Below are positions 17,951 to 25,935 of a stretch of 64,000 nt of DNA, piece by piece. The position numbers and the translations under genes are program-made. Location of the stretch: assembly GCA_022823145.1 (NCBI GenBank), contig JAJDXS010000003.1, positions 1 through 64,000 of the forward strand, in the 5' to 3' direction. Origin of the DNA: Gemmatimonadota bacterium. GTDB lineage: Bacteria > Gemmatimonadota > Gemmatimonadetes > Longimicrobiales > Gaopeijiaceae. Numbering within the stretch: the stretch's first letter is position 1; every line of letters begins with the position of its first letter. Under the pieces are notes generated by a model. The model searched no databases and had not been told where the DNA came from. It saw only the letters and a program-made list of their open reading frames with translations.

Positions 17951-19014
17951 TCCGCACCCTCGACCGCATGGTGGCCAGGAGCTTCGCCTGGCTCTTTGGC
18001 ATCTTCGTGCTCAGCGTCCCCATCCTCTTCGTAATCGGGGATCTGAACGAACGACTGGGCCAGTTTCTGGACCGCGATCTTTCGGTGGCGGACATGGCGT
18101 TGGGGTACGTGTTCATGTACCCGCACTTCATGGTCTGGTCGGCACCGGTCGCCGCGCTGATCGCCGCAGTCTTCACCGTCAACAACATGACCGTGCACCG
18201 CGAGATCATGGCCGCGAAGGCGGGCGGCGTTTCCTTTCACCGGCTCGTGGCGCCGCTCTGGCCCGTCGGCACCGTCCTGACAGCAGGGGTCTTCTTCCTG
18301 GGATCGCTGGTCCCCTCCACCAACCGGCGAGCCGCCGAGATCTTCCAGGACCGCGAGGTCCGCGGCGATTGGCGCAACAATTTCGTGCACAAGACCGAAA
18401 ACCAGGAGACGCTCAGCATCCAGCAGCTCTTCGTGTCCAACCGCTCCATGGACCGCGTGCTCGTCGAGAGCCGCGACGACGACGGGTCGCTGCGGCACGT
18501 CTGGGCCAGCCAGGGCTACTATAGCGACGGCGAGGGGTGGACGCTGCAGAACGGGTATCTCCGCGTCATCCACCCGGGCGGACAGGAGACATCCTACACC
18601 TTCGAGCGCTACCGCCGGCCAGCGCTGAGCGTTCCCCCCGAGGAGCTCCGCAACGATCCGCCGGACGAGAACGAGATGGGCTACGAGGAGCTGGGAAGGC
18701 GGGCCGCGTCGGTCTACCGCTCTGGCGGGGACCCGGGCGACCTGCTCGTCAAGCGCGACCAGAAGCTCTCGATCCCGGCGGCGACCCTCGTCATCATGCT
18801 CTTCGGGGCGCCCCTCGCCACAACGGTGAAGAAGGGAGGCGCGGCGCTGGGCGTGGGGGTGTCGCTCGGGTCCACGATCCTCTACATCATGCTGCTGCGG
18901 CTCTTCGGCGCGATCGGGGCCTCCGGCGGCATGCCGCCCCTCTGGGCTGCGTGGATCCCGAACTTCATCTTCCTTGTGGTCGGGCTGGTGCTGATGGCGC
19001 GGGTGCGAACCTAG
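17947..19014 (+). CDS. lptG: LptF/LptG-family LPS export permease (second copy)
   Basis: The GTG at 17947 overlaps the lptF stop (GTGA), so the pair is translationally coupled. An in-frame ATG at 17968 is an alternative. The 355-residue protein has the same fold: N-terminal helix (SFAWLFGIFVLSVPILFVIG), MAAKAGGVSFHRL in place of the coupling motif, a periplasmic beta-jellyroll and three C-terminal helices (IPAATLVIMLFGAPLATTV onward). With LptF it should form the membrane part of the LPS exporter; the ATPase LptB is not in the window. Its 3' end overlaps the end of the convergent dapF-like gene by 50 bp. Confidence 0.88.
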   Translation: MIRTLDRMVARSFAWLFGIFVLSVPILFVIGDLNERLGQFLDRDLSVADMALGYVFMYPHFMVWSAPVAALIAAVFTVNNMTVHREIMAAKAGGVSFHRLVAPLWPVGTVLTAGVFFLGSLVPSTNRRAAEIFQDREVRGDWRNNFVHKTENQETLSIQQLFVSNRSMDRVLVESRDDDGSLRHVWASQGYYSDGEGWTLQNGYLRVIHPGGQETSYTFERYRRPALSVPPEELRNDPPDENEMGYEELGRRAASVYRSGGDPGDLLVKRDQKLSIPAATLVIMLFGAPLATTVKKGGAALGVGVSLGSTILYIMLLRLFGAIGASGGMPPLWAAWIPNFIFLVVGLVLMARVRT

Positions 19015-19933
19015 GAGTCAGCTTCCCGGTACATACCTCCGCGACCGGCCCGCGCAGCCGCACGGACCAGTCGCGGCGCAGTTCCACCTCCATGTCCCCT
19101 CCCTCCATCCTGACCGTCGCGGGGCCGGGAGCCATCAGCCCCGACCTCACCGCCGCGGCCACCGCCGCGCACGCCGATGTTCCGGACGAAAGTGTGGGCC
19201 CCACTCCGCGCTCCCATATGCGGATCGCGAGTTCGCCCCGGCCACCCGCTTCCGGCAAGCAGGCCGGTGTCTCCGCGAACTGCACGTTCGTGCCCTGCGG
19301 GAAGGCGTCGGCGGTGCCGATGAGGGCGCCGTAGCGCTGCACCTCGGCCCGGGTCCAGCTGTCTCCGAATACCACCGCGTGCGGGTTGCCCACCGACACG
19401 GGCACCACCTCCAGCACGGCCTCGGACCCGCCTGGCGACGGCAGCGCCAGCGCCACCCTCCCGCGCGCGTCCACACGACCGGCCGAGACGAACGGGGGCC
19501 CTTCGGGGAAGGCGACACGCCCCATCTCCACGCTGGCGTCCCAGACGCCCGCGGCATCCGGCGCCGCCACCCGCAGCCGCACGCGATCGCCACCCACGGT
19601 CACGGGGAACCAGTCGTCGCCCTCTCTCTCCAGGCGCCGCAGGTGGACGCCCGCGATGCGCAGCCCGTTTCCGCTGCGCTCGAATTCGCCGCCATCCGGG
19701 TTGAACATGCGGAGACGGGGCTCCGCGCCCTCCGGTACCTTCTCCACGACCACGATGCCATCCCCGCCGGGACCCCGGTGGCGGTCACAGATTCTCCTCG
19801 CGAGGAGCTCCGTAAGCTCAGGCCCCGCGCCTTCCTCGAAGACCAGGTAGTCGTTGCCGTGGCCATGGGCCTTGAAGAACTCCGGACCGATCCGCGGGCG
19901 GGTTCGCAACCTTTTGCCCCTCTCTCTCGTCAT
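18965..19933 (-). CDS. dapF: Diaminopimelate epimerase-like protein lacking both catalytic cysteines
   Basis: The 322-residue protein has the DapF fold: FFKAHGHGNDYLVFE at the start, DRHRGPGGDG, RMFNPDGGEFERSGNG, VSVGNPHAVVF, GTNVQFAE and RIWERGVGP. DapF converts LL- to meso-diaminopimelate with two cysteines, in QCGNG and ACGSGACA. Here both are serine: Ser87 in RSGNG (codon AGC) and Ser250 in LSSGTSACA (codon TCC). It may therefore be a weak epimerase, use another mechanism, or act on another substrate. The ATG at 19933 was chosen because the frame back to 20215 is Pro/Ser-rich non-family sequence overlapping the next gene. It is convergent with lptG. Confidence 0.75.
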   Translation of the reverse strand: MTRERGKRLRTRPRIGPEFFKAHGHGNDYLVFEEGAGPELTELLARRICDRHRGPGGDGIVVVEKVPEGAEPRLRMFNPDGGEFERSGNGLRIAGVHLRRLEREGDDWFPVTVGGDRVRLRVAAPDAAGVWDASVEMGRVAFPEGPPFVSAGRVDARGRVALALPSPGGSEAVLEVVPVSVGNPHAVVFGDSWTRAEVQRYGALIGTADAFPQGTNVQFAETPACLPEAGGRGELAIRIWERGVGPTLSSGTSACAAVAAAVRSGLMAPGPATVRMEGGDMEVELRRDWSVRLRGPVAEVCTGKLTPRFAPAPSAPARPQGR

Positions 19934-20037
19934 GGCACACGGTCGCGGTACCGGCGGGTTGGCCGGAGTCACCGCGGTTTGAGAAGTGAAGTCTATCAAA
20001 CGGGCCCGGGAGGGGTTGAGACCTTGGGGAGGGGACG

Positions 20038-22713
20038 ATGATGAGGGGAAGCGTTGCGATACGGGTGTGGGTGGGTGTGCTGGGTGCGGTGACGGTGTCT
20101 GCAGCGCCTCCGCCCCTCCCGGGCCAGAGTCCGGAGAACGGTGCGGAAGCATCGAGTGCGAAAACCAGGGCCGCTCCGCCAGCCCTGCTGGCGCACCGGG
20201 TGACCGAGGGACCACCGACCATCGACGGCCTGCTGGACGAGAACGACTGGGCGCTCGCCATGGTGGCCGGCGACTTCGTCGTCTTCGAGCCCAACGAGGG
20301 CGGAAACCCGCTGCAGAGGACGGAGGCGCGCGTCCTCTATGGGGACGAGGCGGTGTACATCGGGATCCGGGCCTTCGACAATTCCCCGGATTCGATCGTG
20401 GCGCAGCTTGCGCGCCGCGACGACCGGCCCCACTCGGACTGGGTGGATGTCGTGATCGACAGCTATCACGACCGGCGCACCGCCTTCCGGTTCGGAGTCA
20501 ATCCGGCCGGCGTGAAGTCCGACGGCTACATGTACGACGACACCAACGAGGACGATTCCTGGGATGCGGTGTGGGACGTGGCCACGCGGACCGACGACGG
20601 GGGCTGGACGGCCGAGTTCCGGATCCCGTACTCCCAGCTCCGATTCGATGGGGCTTCGCGGCAGACGTGGGGGATCAACTTCGCGCGCTTCATCGCGCGG
20701 CACATGGAGCGCAGCCTCTGGGCTCCGATCTCCCGGGGCGACGGCGCGCTGGTGTCACGGTTCGGGGACCTGGAAGGGCTGCGCGACCTGTCCCCGCCGG
20801 CGCGCCTGGAGGTCCTTCCCTATTCGCTGGTGAGGATGGAGGCCTCGCCGGGGAGCAGTGCGAACCCTTTCTACGATCCACGGGATTTTTCGTCGACGCT
20901 CGGCGCCGACGTCAAGTACGGGCTGACCACCGACCTGACCCTCGACGTCACCATCAATCCCGACTTCGGGCAGGTCGAGGCCGACCCCGCGCAGGTGAAC
21001 CTGACGGCGTTCGAGACGTTCCTGCCCGAACGGCGGCCGTTCTTCGTCGAAGGTGCGAACATCTTCGCATTCCGCTTCTCCGAAGGCGATGGAGACATGG
21101 CGAGCGAAGGCCTGTTCTACTCCCGGCGCATCGGCAGGGCGCCGCGCGGGCGCGTTCCGGACGCACCTTACGCGGATGTGCCGGAGCGTACCCGTATCGT
21201 CGGCGCCGCAAAGCTCTCGGGCAAGACCGGTTCGGGGTGGTCGCTCGGGCTCCTGCACGCGCTCACCGGCCGGGAGACGGCCCTGGCGGCCAATGAGTCC
21301 GGTCCTCTCGGCGACCAGCTGGTGGAACCCTCCGCACAGTACGGCATGGCTCGCGTCAGCAGGGACTTCCGCGACGGCAAGAGCGCGGTCGGCCTCATCT
21401 CCACCTGGACAATGCGCGACGATGAAGCGGCGGAAGCCCTCGCGCTCCACAGCGGCGCCTGGACCTTCGGGGCCGACGCCCGCCACCGGTTTGGAGAAGA
21501 CCGTTTCCTCCTGTCCGGCTACCTGCTCGGCTCAGCCGTCCGGGGCTCGACGGACGCGATCGCACGGACTCAGCGGTCTCCCGCCCGGTACTTCCAGCGC
21601 CCCGACGCCGGACACACCGAGTTCGACCCCTCGCGCACGTCGCTGAACGGCTGGGCGGGATCGCTCGTCCTCGGCAAGATATCCGGAGGCTACTGGCGTT
21701 TCGCCTCAGGCGCGATGGCGCGATCACCCGGATTCGACTCCAACGACCTTGGCTTCATGCGCGAAGCCGACTTCGTGGCTCCCTTCGTCTGGGTCGGATA
21801 CAACCACTACCAGCCAACCCAACATCTGCAGCGCTGGAATCTCAACTTCAACGCCTGGACCCCGTACAGCTTCGGCGGTGAAGCCTTCCAGCGGGGCGCG
21901 AACATGAACGCGAGCTTCACGCTCAACAACTTCTGGGGCGGCTACCTGGGCGTCATGAGGGAGAGCGCGGGCCTGAGCAACACCTCGCTTCGCGGCGGCG
22001 AGATGCTCCGGATCGACCCGTCCTGGGGCGGCTGGTTCGGGTTCTGGTCCGATTCCCGAAAGGCGCTGCAGATCGAGGCCGGCAACAACTGGGGGGTCAG
22101 CCCGGACACGGATTCGTGGCGCTACGGGGTCGACGCCAGCCTGAAATGGAGGCCGTCTTCGCGGGCCACCGTCTCCGCCGGGCCGTTCCTGAACTGGCGG
22201 CACGAGGGCACCCAGTGGGTTGGCCGTTTCGACCTGGCCGAGCCGCGCTACCTCTTCGCGCGCCTCGAACAGACGACTGCGGGCATCACGGCGAGGGCCG
22301 ATTGGACCTTCTCCCCTACCCTGTCGCTTCAGCTGTACGCCCAGCCCTTCGTGTCGGCGGGCGCCTACAAGGAGTTCAAGCAGGTGGCGGATCCGCGTGC
22401 ATCGGCGTACACGCAGCGGTTTGCAGGTGTCCGGGCGCGCCCCGGCAACGGCGGCGAAGTGTCGGCCGACATCGACGGCGACGGCACCGCCGAGTCGTTC
22501 CGAAACCCGGACTTCAACTTCAAGCAGTTTCGCTCGAACGTCGTGCTGCGCTGGGAGTACCGGCCCGGCTCGACCCTCTTCGCGGTCTGGTCGCAGGGGC
22601 GCGACCACTACGCGCCCGAGGGCACGTTCTCGTTCCGCAGCGATCTGGGCACCCTCCTCGACCAGCACAGCGAGGACGTCTTCATGCTGAAGCTGAGCTA
22701 CTGGATCGGCTGA
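20038..22713 (+). CDS. CBM9-like / DUF5916 outer-membrane protein
   Basis: This 891-residue exported protein starts after a good GGAGGGGAC site. It has a signal peptide (VWVGVLGAVTVSAAPPPLPG), then a carbohydrate-binding family-9-like domain (about residues 50-230: PPTIDGLLDENDWALA, YIGIRAFDN, DWVDVVIDSYHDRRTAF). A DUF5916 region follows (ADVKYGLTTDLTLDVTINPD, FLPERRPFFVEGANIF) and continues as beta-strand-rich, barrel-like sequence to a C-terminal aromatic (LKLSYWIG). Such proteins are common in Gemmatimonadota and Bacteroidota; their ligand is not known. It stands alone, divergent from the dapF-like gene. Confidence 0.85.
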   Translation: MMRGSVAIRVWVGVLGAVTVSAAPPPLPGQSPENGAEASSAKTRAAPPALLAHRVTEGPPTIDGLLDENDWALAMVAGDFVVFEPNEGGNPLQRTEARVLYGDEAVYIGIRAFDNSPDSIVAQLARRDDRPHSDWVDVVIDSYHDRRTAFRFGVNPAGVKSDGYMYDDTNEDDSWDAVWDVATRTDDGGWTAEFRIPYSQLRFDGASRQTWGINFARFIARHMERSLWAPISRGDGALVSRFGDLEGLRDLSPPARLEVLPYSLVRMEASPGSSANPFYDPRDFSSTLGADVKYGLTTDLTLDVTINPDFGQVEADPAQVNLTAFETFLPERRPFFVEGANIFAFRFSEGDGDMASEGLFYSRRIGRAPRGRVPDAPYADVPERTRIVGAAKLSGKTGSGWSLGLLHALTGRETALAANESGPLGDQLVEPSAQYGMARVSRDFRDGKSAVGLISTWTMRDDEAAEALALHSGAWTFGADARHRFGEDRFLLSGYLLGSAVRGSTDAIARTQRSPARYFQRPDAGHTEFDPSRTSLNGWAGSLVLGKISGGYWRFASGAMARSPGFDSNDLGFMREADFVAPFVWVGYNHYQPTQHLQRWNLNFNAWTPYSFGGEAFQRGANMNASFTLNNFWGGYLGVMRESAGLSNTSLRGGEMLRIDPSWGGWFGFWSDSRKALQIEAGNNWGVSPDTDSWRYGVDASLKWRPSSRATVSAGPFLNWRHEGTQWVGRFDLAEPRYLFARLEQTTAGITARADWTFSPTLSLQLYAQPFVSAGAYKEFKQVADPRASAYTQRFAGVRARPGNGGEVSADIDGDGTAESFRNPDFNFKQFRSNVVLRWEYRPGSTLFAVWSQGRDHYAPEGTFSFRSDLGTLLDQHSEDVFMLKLSYWIG

Positions 22714-22813
22714 GCACCCGAGGGGGATCGCCGGGCGGCCCGGCGGCGGGGGCACGCGCCAACTCCTGCCGCCGTTGTCAGCCCCACGGCGGGAATGCAT
22801 CTTCACCGGGGTC

Positions 22814-24259
22814 ATGTCCGAATCCATCACCTACACCGCCGTTGTCAAGGACGAGTGCGAGACCTGCCACCTTGCGGCGCCCGTCCTCGCAGAGATCCAC
22901 CGGGCCGGCTATCCGCTCACCGTGTACTGGCAGGACGACGGCGCGTTCCTGAACCCCGTCCTCGCCGCCGCTGCCGTCGACGACCGTGCGCTCGAGCACT
23001 CCTTCCACCTGGATGTCGAGACCGTCCCCACTCTGATCCGCCGGGAGGACGGTCTGGAAACCGGCCGCACGGCCGGCTGGAGCCGCAAGGACTGGCGCGC
23101 ACTCACCGGCATCTCCGAGCTGGGGGCGGAACTGCCGCTCCACCGGCCCGGATGCGGCTCCCGCTCCGTCGAGCCGGGCGTCGCGGAGACGTTGCAGGCG
23201 CGCTTCGGCAAGACCGGAATCAGCGCCCGCACCGTCGAGGTCGAGTCCGGCGCCGACGCTGTCGAGGCCTGCTACGACCGCGGCTGGACCGACGGCTTGC
23301 CCGTAGTACCACCGACCCCCGACCGCATCCTGCGTATGCTGGGCGGCACGCGCCGCAACCCGCGCGAAGTCATCGGCGAAATCCCTCCCGAGCTCGCGCC
23401 CTGCACCGTCGAAAAGGTCGCCATCAACGCCGTCATGGCCGGGTGCCGGCCCGAGTACATGCCGGTCGTGCTGACGGCCCTCGAGGCCGCGCTGGACCCG
23501 GGATTCACCCTGCACGGCGTCACCTGCAGTACCTGCTTCTCCAGCCCGGTGATCATCGTCAACGGCCCCGTCGCGAAGCGCATCGGCATGAACTCCGGGC
23601 TCAACGCGCTCGGACAGGGGAACCGGGCCAACGCCACCATCGGCCGCGCGGTCAACCTCGTGGTCCGCAATGTGGGGGGCGGGCGGCCCGGCGAAATCGA
23701 CCGCGCGACGCTGGGTTCACCGGGCAAGTACACGTTCTGTTTTGCGGAGGATGAGCGCGACGAGGGCTGGGAACCGCTCGCCGTCTCGCGCGGAATTGCA
23801 CCCGGACGGAGCGCAGTGACGGTTTTCGCCGGCGACGGGATTCAGGGCGTGACCGACCAGAAGGCGCGCACGCCACGCGAACTCTCCCGTTCCCTGGCGA
23901 TGGGGCTGCGGGCGGTGGGGCACCCCAAGCTGTGCGAGTGGGCGCCCGCCGTTCTCGTCCTGTCGCCCGAGCACTACGCCGTCTACCGCGAGGCGGGCTG
24001 GGACCGTGCCCGGATCACCGACGCCCTCCACGACGCGCTGCTGCTCCCGGGCGAGAGGGTGGCGGCGGGCGTCGACGGCGTAGCCGAAGGAATGCCCCCC
24101 TCCCGCACGGACCAGCTGATCCCCAAATTCCACCCCGGCGCCCTGCTGCTGGTGCGCGCGGGCGGACCCGCCGGACTGTTCTCGGCCATCCTCTCGGGCT
24201 GGCCGGGAGGGCGGCTGTTCGAGGAATCGCACCCCGTAACCAGAGAGATCGCCGAATGA
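22814..24259 (+). CDS. Thioredoxin-fold protein paired with the UGSC selenoprotein
   Basis: The 481-residue protein has two parts. Residues 1 to about 105 look like a thioredoxin/glutaredoxin domain: YTAVVKDECETCHLAAPVL carries a C-x-x-C redox pair and VETVPTLIRREDG has the usual cis-proline. The C-terminal part (about 130-481) is a family I cannot name. It starts ACYDRGWTDGLPVVPPTPDR and has CSTCFSSPVIIVNGP and GQGNRANATIGRAVNLVVRN. I took the ATG at 22814; a TTG at 22775 is in frame but adds nothing family-like. The stop overlaps the start of the selenoprotein (ATGA), which argues that they act together, probably with this protein as thiol partner. Confidence 0.7.
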   Translation: MSESITYTAVVKDECETCHLAAPVLAEIHRAGYPLTVYWQDDGAFLNPVLAAAAVDDRALEHSFHLDVETVPTLIRREDGLETGRTAGWSRKDWRALTGISELGAELPLHRPGCGSRSVEPGVAETLQARFGKTGISARTVEVESGADAVEACYDRGWTDGLPVVPPTPDRILRMLGGTRRNPREVIGEIPPELAPCTVEKVAINAVMAGCRPEYMPVVLTALEAALDPGFTLHGVTCSTCFSSPVIIVNGPVAKRIGMNSGLNALGQGNRANATIGRAVNLVVRNVGGGRPGEIDRATLGSPGKYTFCFAEDERDEGWEPLAVSRGIAPGRSAVTVFAGDGIQGVTDQKARTPRELSRSLAMGLRAVGHPKLCEWAPAVLVLSPEHYAVYREAGWDRARITDALHDALLLPGERVAAGVDGVAEGMPPSRTDQLIPKFHPGALLLVRAGGPAGLFSAILSGWPGGRLFEESHPVTREIAE

Positions 24260-24783
24260 ACGACTCCTCCCTCACCCTGCACGACCCCACCTCCGAGACC
24301 GCGCCCGCCACCCGCCCGCGCTGTGCACCGCCTGCGTCGCTGGACGGCAGGACGGTGGCGCTCTTCGACATCGGCAAGTCCCGCGCCGACGAATTCCTCG
24401 ACCATCTCGAAGCGCGGCTCCGCGCCCGGGGAGTCGTCACCGCCCGCTTCGCGAAGCCGACCAACGCCAGGCCCGCCACCACCGCGATTCTGGACGACAT
24501 CGCCGCCGGCGCCGACGTGGTCGTGGAGGCGCTCGCCGACTGAGGGTCGTGCGTATCGTGCGGTCTGCACGACATCAAGGCTCTCGACGACCGCGGCCTT
24601 CCCGGCCTCTTGGTCGCCACCAACGCGTTTCGTGACGCGGCCTCCTTCCAGATCCCGTCGCTCGGCTTCGAGCCGGAGATCGTCTGGGTGCCGCACCCGG
24701 TCCAGAACCGCCGCCCTCACGAACTCGAACAACTCGCGGAGGACGCGCTCGACGCTGTACTGCGCGGCCTGACCTCTACCTGA
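24256..24783 (+). CDS. UGSC-motif selenoprotein (TGA 24541-24543 read as selenocysteine)
   Basis: Read through the TGA at 24541-24543, this frame gives 175 residues with selenocysteine at 96: VVVEALAD-U-GSCVSCGLHD. That is the U-G-S-C motif that names the UGSC (seleno)protein family. Downstream sequence stays protein-like (IKALDDRGLPGLLVATNAF, then WVPHPVQNR) up to a real stop at 24781-24783, immediately before the convergent gene. The N-terminal half reads TVALFDIGKSRADEFLDHLE and ATTAILDDIAAGADVVVEAL. A SECIS-type hairpin lies at the expected distance. The start overlaps the thioredoxin-like gene (ATGA). The family's reaction is not established to my knowledge; a redox role is inferred. Gene finders that treat UGA as stop will truncate it. 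Confidence 0.9.
24541..24575 (+). promoter_or_regulatory. Bacterial SECIS element
   Basis: TCGTGC (24556-24561) pairs perfectly with GCACGA (24567-24572) around the five-base loop GGTCT. The loop starts 18 nucleotides after the TGA. As I recall it, the E. coli fdhF SECIS also has an apical GGUCU loop 18 nucleotides after its UGA. SelB reads this hairpin to direct selenocysteine insertion. Pairing may continue past an A-C mismatch (T24554 with A24574). Confidence 0.85.
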
Positions 24784-24786
24784 CGG

Positions 24787-25401
24787 TCAGTTGCGATCGT
24801 AGGCCAGAACCAGCGGCTCTCCCGCACCGGTACCCGAAACCGTCCGCCTCATGATCATGCGGTCGCCGACGACTTCGAGCGTCTCCCGGACCGTGCCCCC
24901 CGAGACCACCTGGTGCTCCAGCACCAGCAGCGGGCCGTCCCACTCGATACTGGTCCGGACCCGGTGCTCTCCCTCGCGGATTTCGAGGTCGCTCCCGTCC
25001 ATGGGTACAGTCAGCGTCTCGCCGGGGATCGGGGTATAGACGAGTTCCGCCTCGTTGACCGTCAGGACGAGCGTCTCCGGGCGCCGGCGCAGCACCTCGA
25101 TCGTCGTTCTCATGTGCGCGACCGACATCTGCCGCGACTCGTACATCCTGCGGTAGCGCCGCATCTCGCGGGTCTCGTTGCGGGCGATGTCCGCTACGGG
25201 GACTTCGTCCTCCACGCCCTCGAGCTGGTTGGGTATCTGCGGCGTGCTGCTCGACACGTCAAGCTCCCAGCGGCCGCTGTAGGTAGCGAAGAGGGACGCG
25301 GCCGCCTCGCCCGAGACCGGAGGGCCCCCGCCCCCGCCGGCACAACCCAGGATGATTGCAACTCCCAACGAAGTCGCGAGGGAAGTCTGGGCACGATTCA
25401 T
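24787..25401 (-). CDS. Hypothetical lipoprotein
   Basis: I chose the ATG at 25401, giving 204 residues with a lipoprotein signal (TSLATSLGVAIILGCAGGGG, lipobox LGC). The mature part starts with FATYSGRWELDVSSS, like small lipocalin-type repeat proteins of this group. A charged helix follows (NETREMRRYRRMYESRQ), then beta strands (LVLTVNEAELVYTPI, RTSIEWDGPLLVLEHQV, RMIMRRTVSG). No catalytic residues are apparent. It is convergent with the selenoprotein, with only three bases between the stops. Confidence 0.65.
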   Translation of the reverse strand: MNRAQTSLATSLGVAIILGCAGGGGGPPVSGEAAASLFATYSGRWELDVSSSTPQIPNQLEGVEDEVPVADIARNETREMRRYRRMYESRQMSVAHMRTTIEVLRRRPETLVLTVNEAELVYTPIPGETLTVPMDGSDLEIREGEHRVRTSIEWDGPLLVLEHQVVSGGTVRETLEVVGDRMIMRRTVSGTGAGEPLVLAYDRN

Positions 25402-25512
25402 GGTGGCGTCCGTGGTCCGGGGGCTCCTTCCTTGAGCGGAACGTAAAGCTAGGCGCCCCGCCCCCCGGCGCAAGGCGACGACGCGGGGGACGAGGCGCGC
25501 AGGCAGCCCGGA

Positions 25513-25851
25513 CTAGATTCCGGTCACGAGCCTCACCACGAGGTTCATGAGGGCGAGGGTCAGTGCCCCCAGAAGCGCGGCGCGGAACGTGTCGATACGG
25601 AACCCGCGCACCACGGCCGCGGTCAGCTTGAGCGCGATCGCGCTGACGACGAATGCAAGCAGGCCGACGGTGATGACCATCAACGGCAGGAGCAGGGGCC
25701 CGAGAAAAGTCCATATCGCCCAGTTGACGAACCCGAGTACCAGCGCCCCGATGATCGCCGGCCTGGCCCCCCTGACCTCGATGCCTCCCACAATCTTGCT
25801 CATCACGAAGAGCAACACCGCGCTGACAAGCGTGTGAATCACGAATCCCAC
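25513..25851 (-). CDS. Phage-holin-family (superfamily IV type) membrane protein
   Basis: GGGAGG eight bases upstream decides the GTG start at 25851. The 112-residue protein is almost all membrane helix: HTLVSAVLLFVMSKIVGG, AIIGALVLGFVNWAIW, LLPLMVITVGLLAFVVSAIA and AALLGALTLALMNLVVRL. This four-helix pattern matches the small PF04020-like holin family, which is widespread in bacteria and usually not a real lysis protein. Its function is unknown. Confidence 0.75.
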   Translation of the reverse strand: MGFVIHTLVSAVLLFVMSKIVGGIEVRGARPAIIGALVLGFVNWAIWTFLGPLLLPLMVITVGLLAFVVSAIALKLTAAVVRGFRIDTFRAALLGALTLALMNLVVRLVTGI

Positions 25852-25935
25852 GGTTTCTACCTCCCGGTCTTGAGTTTCCGACAACACCGACAGAACGAGC
25901 GCGCGAGGCCGGAGGTTTCCCGGCCCGGCATACAC

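Noticed and set aside
24256-24543. Gene truncated by a nonsense TGA (pseudogene)
   Set aside because: The codon sits in a known U-G-S-C motif, is followed by a SECIS-type hairpin at the right distance and by intact protein sequence.
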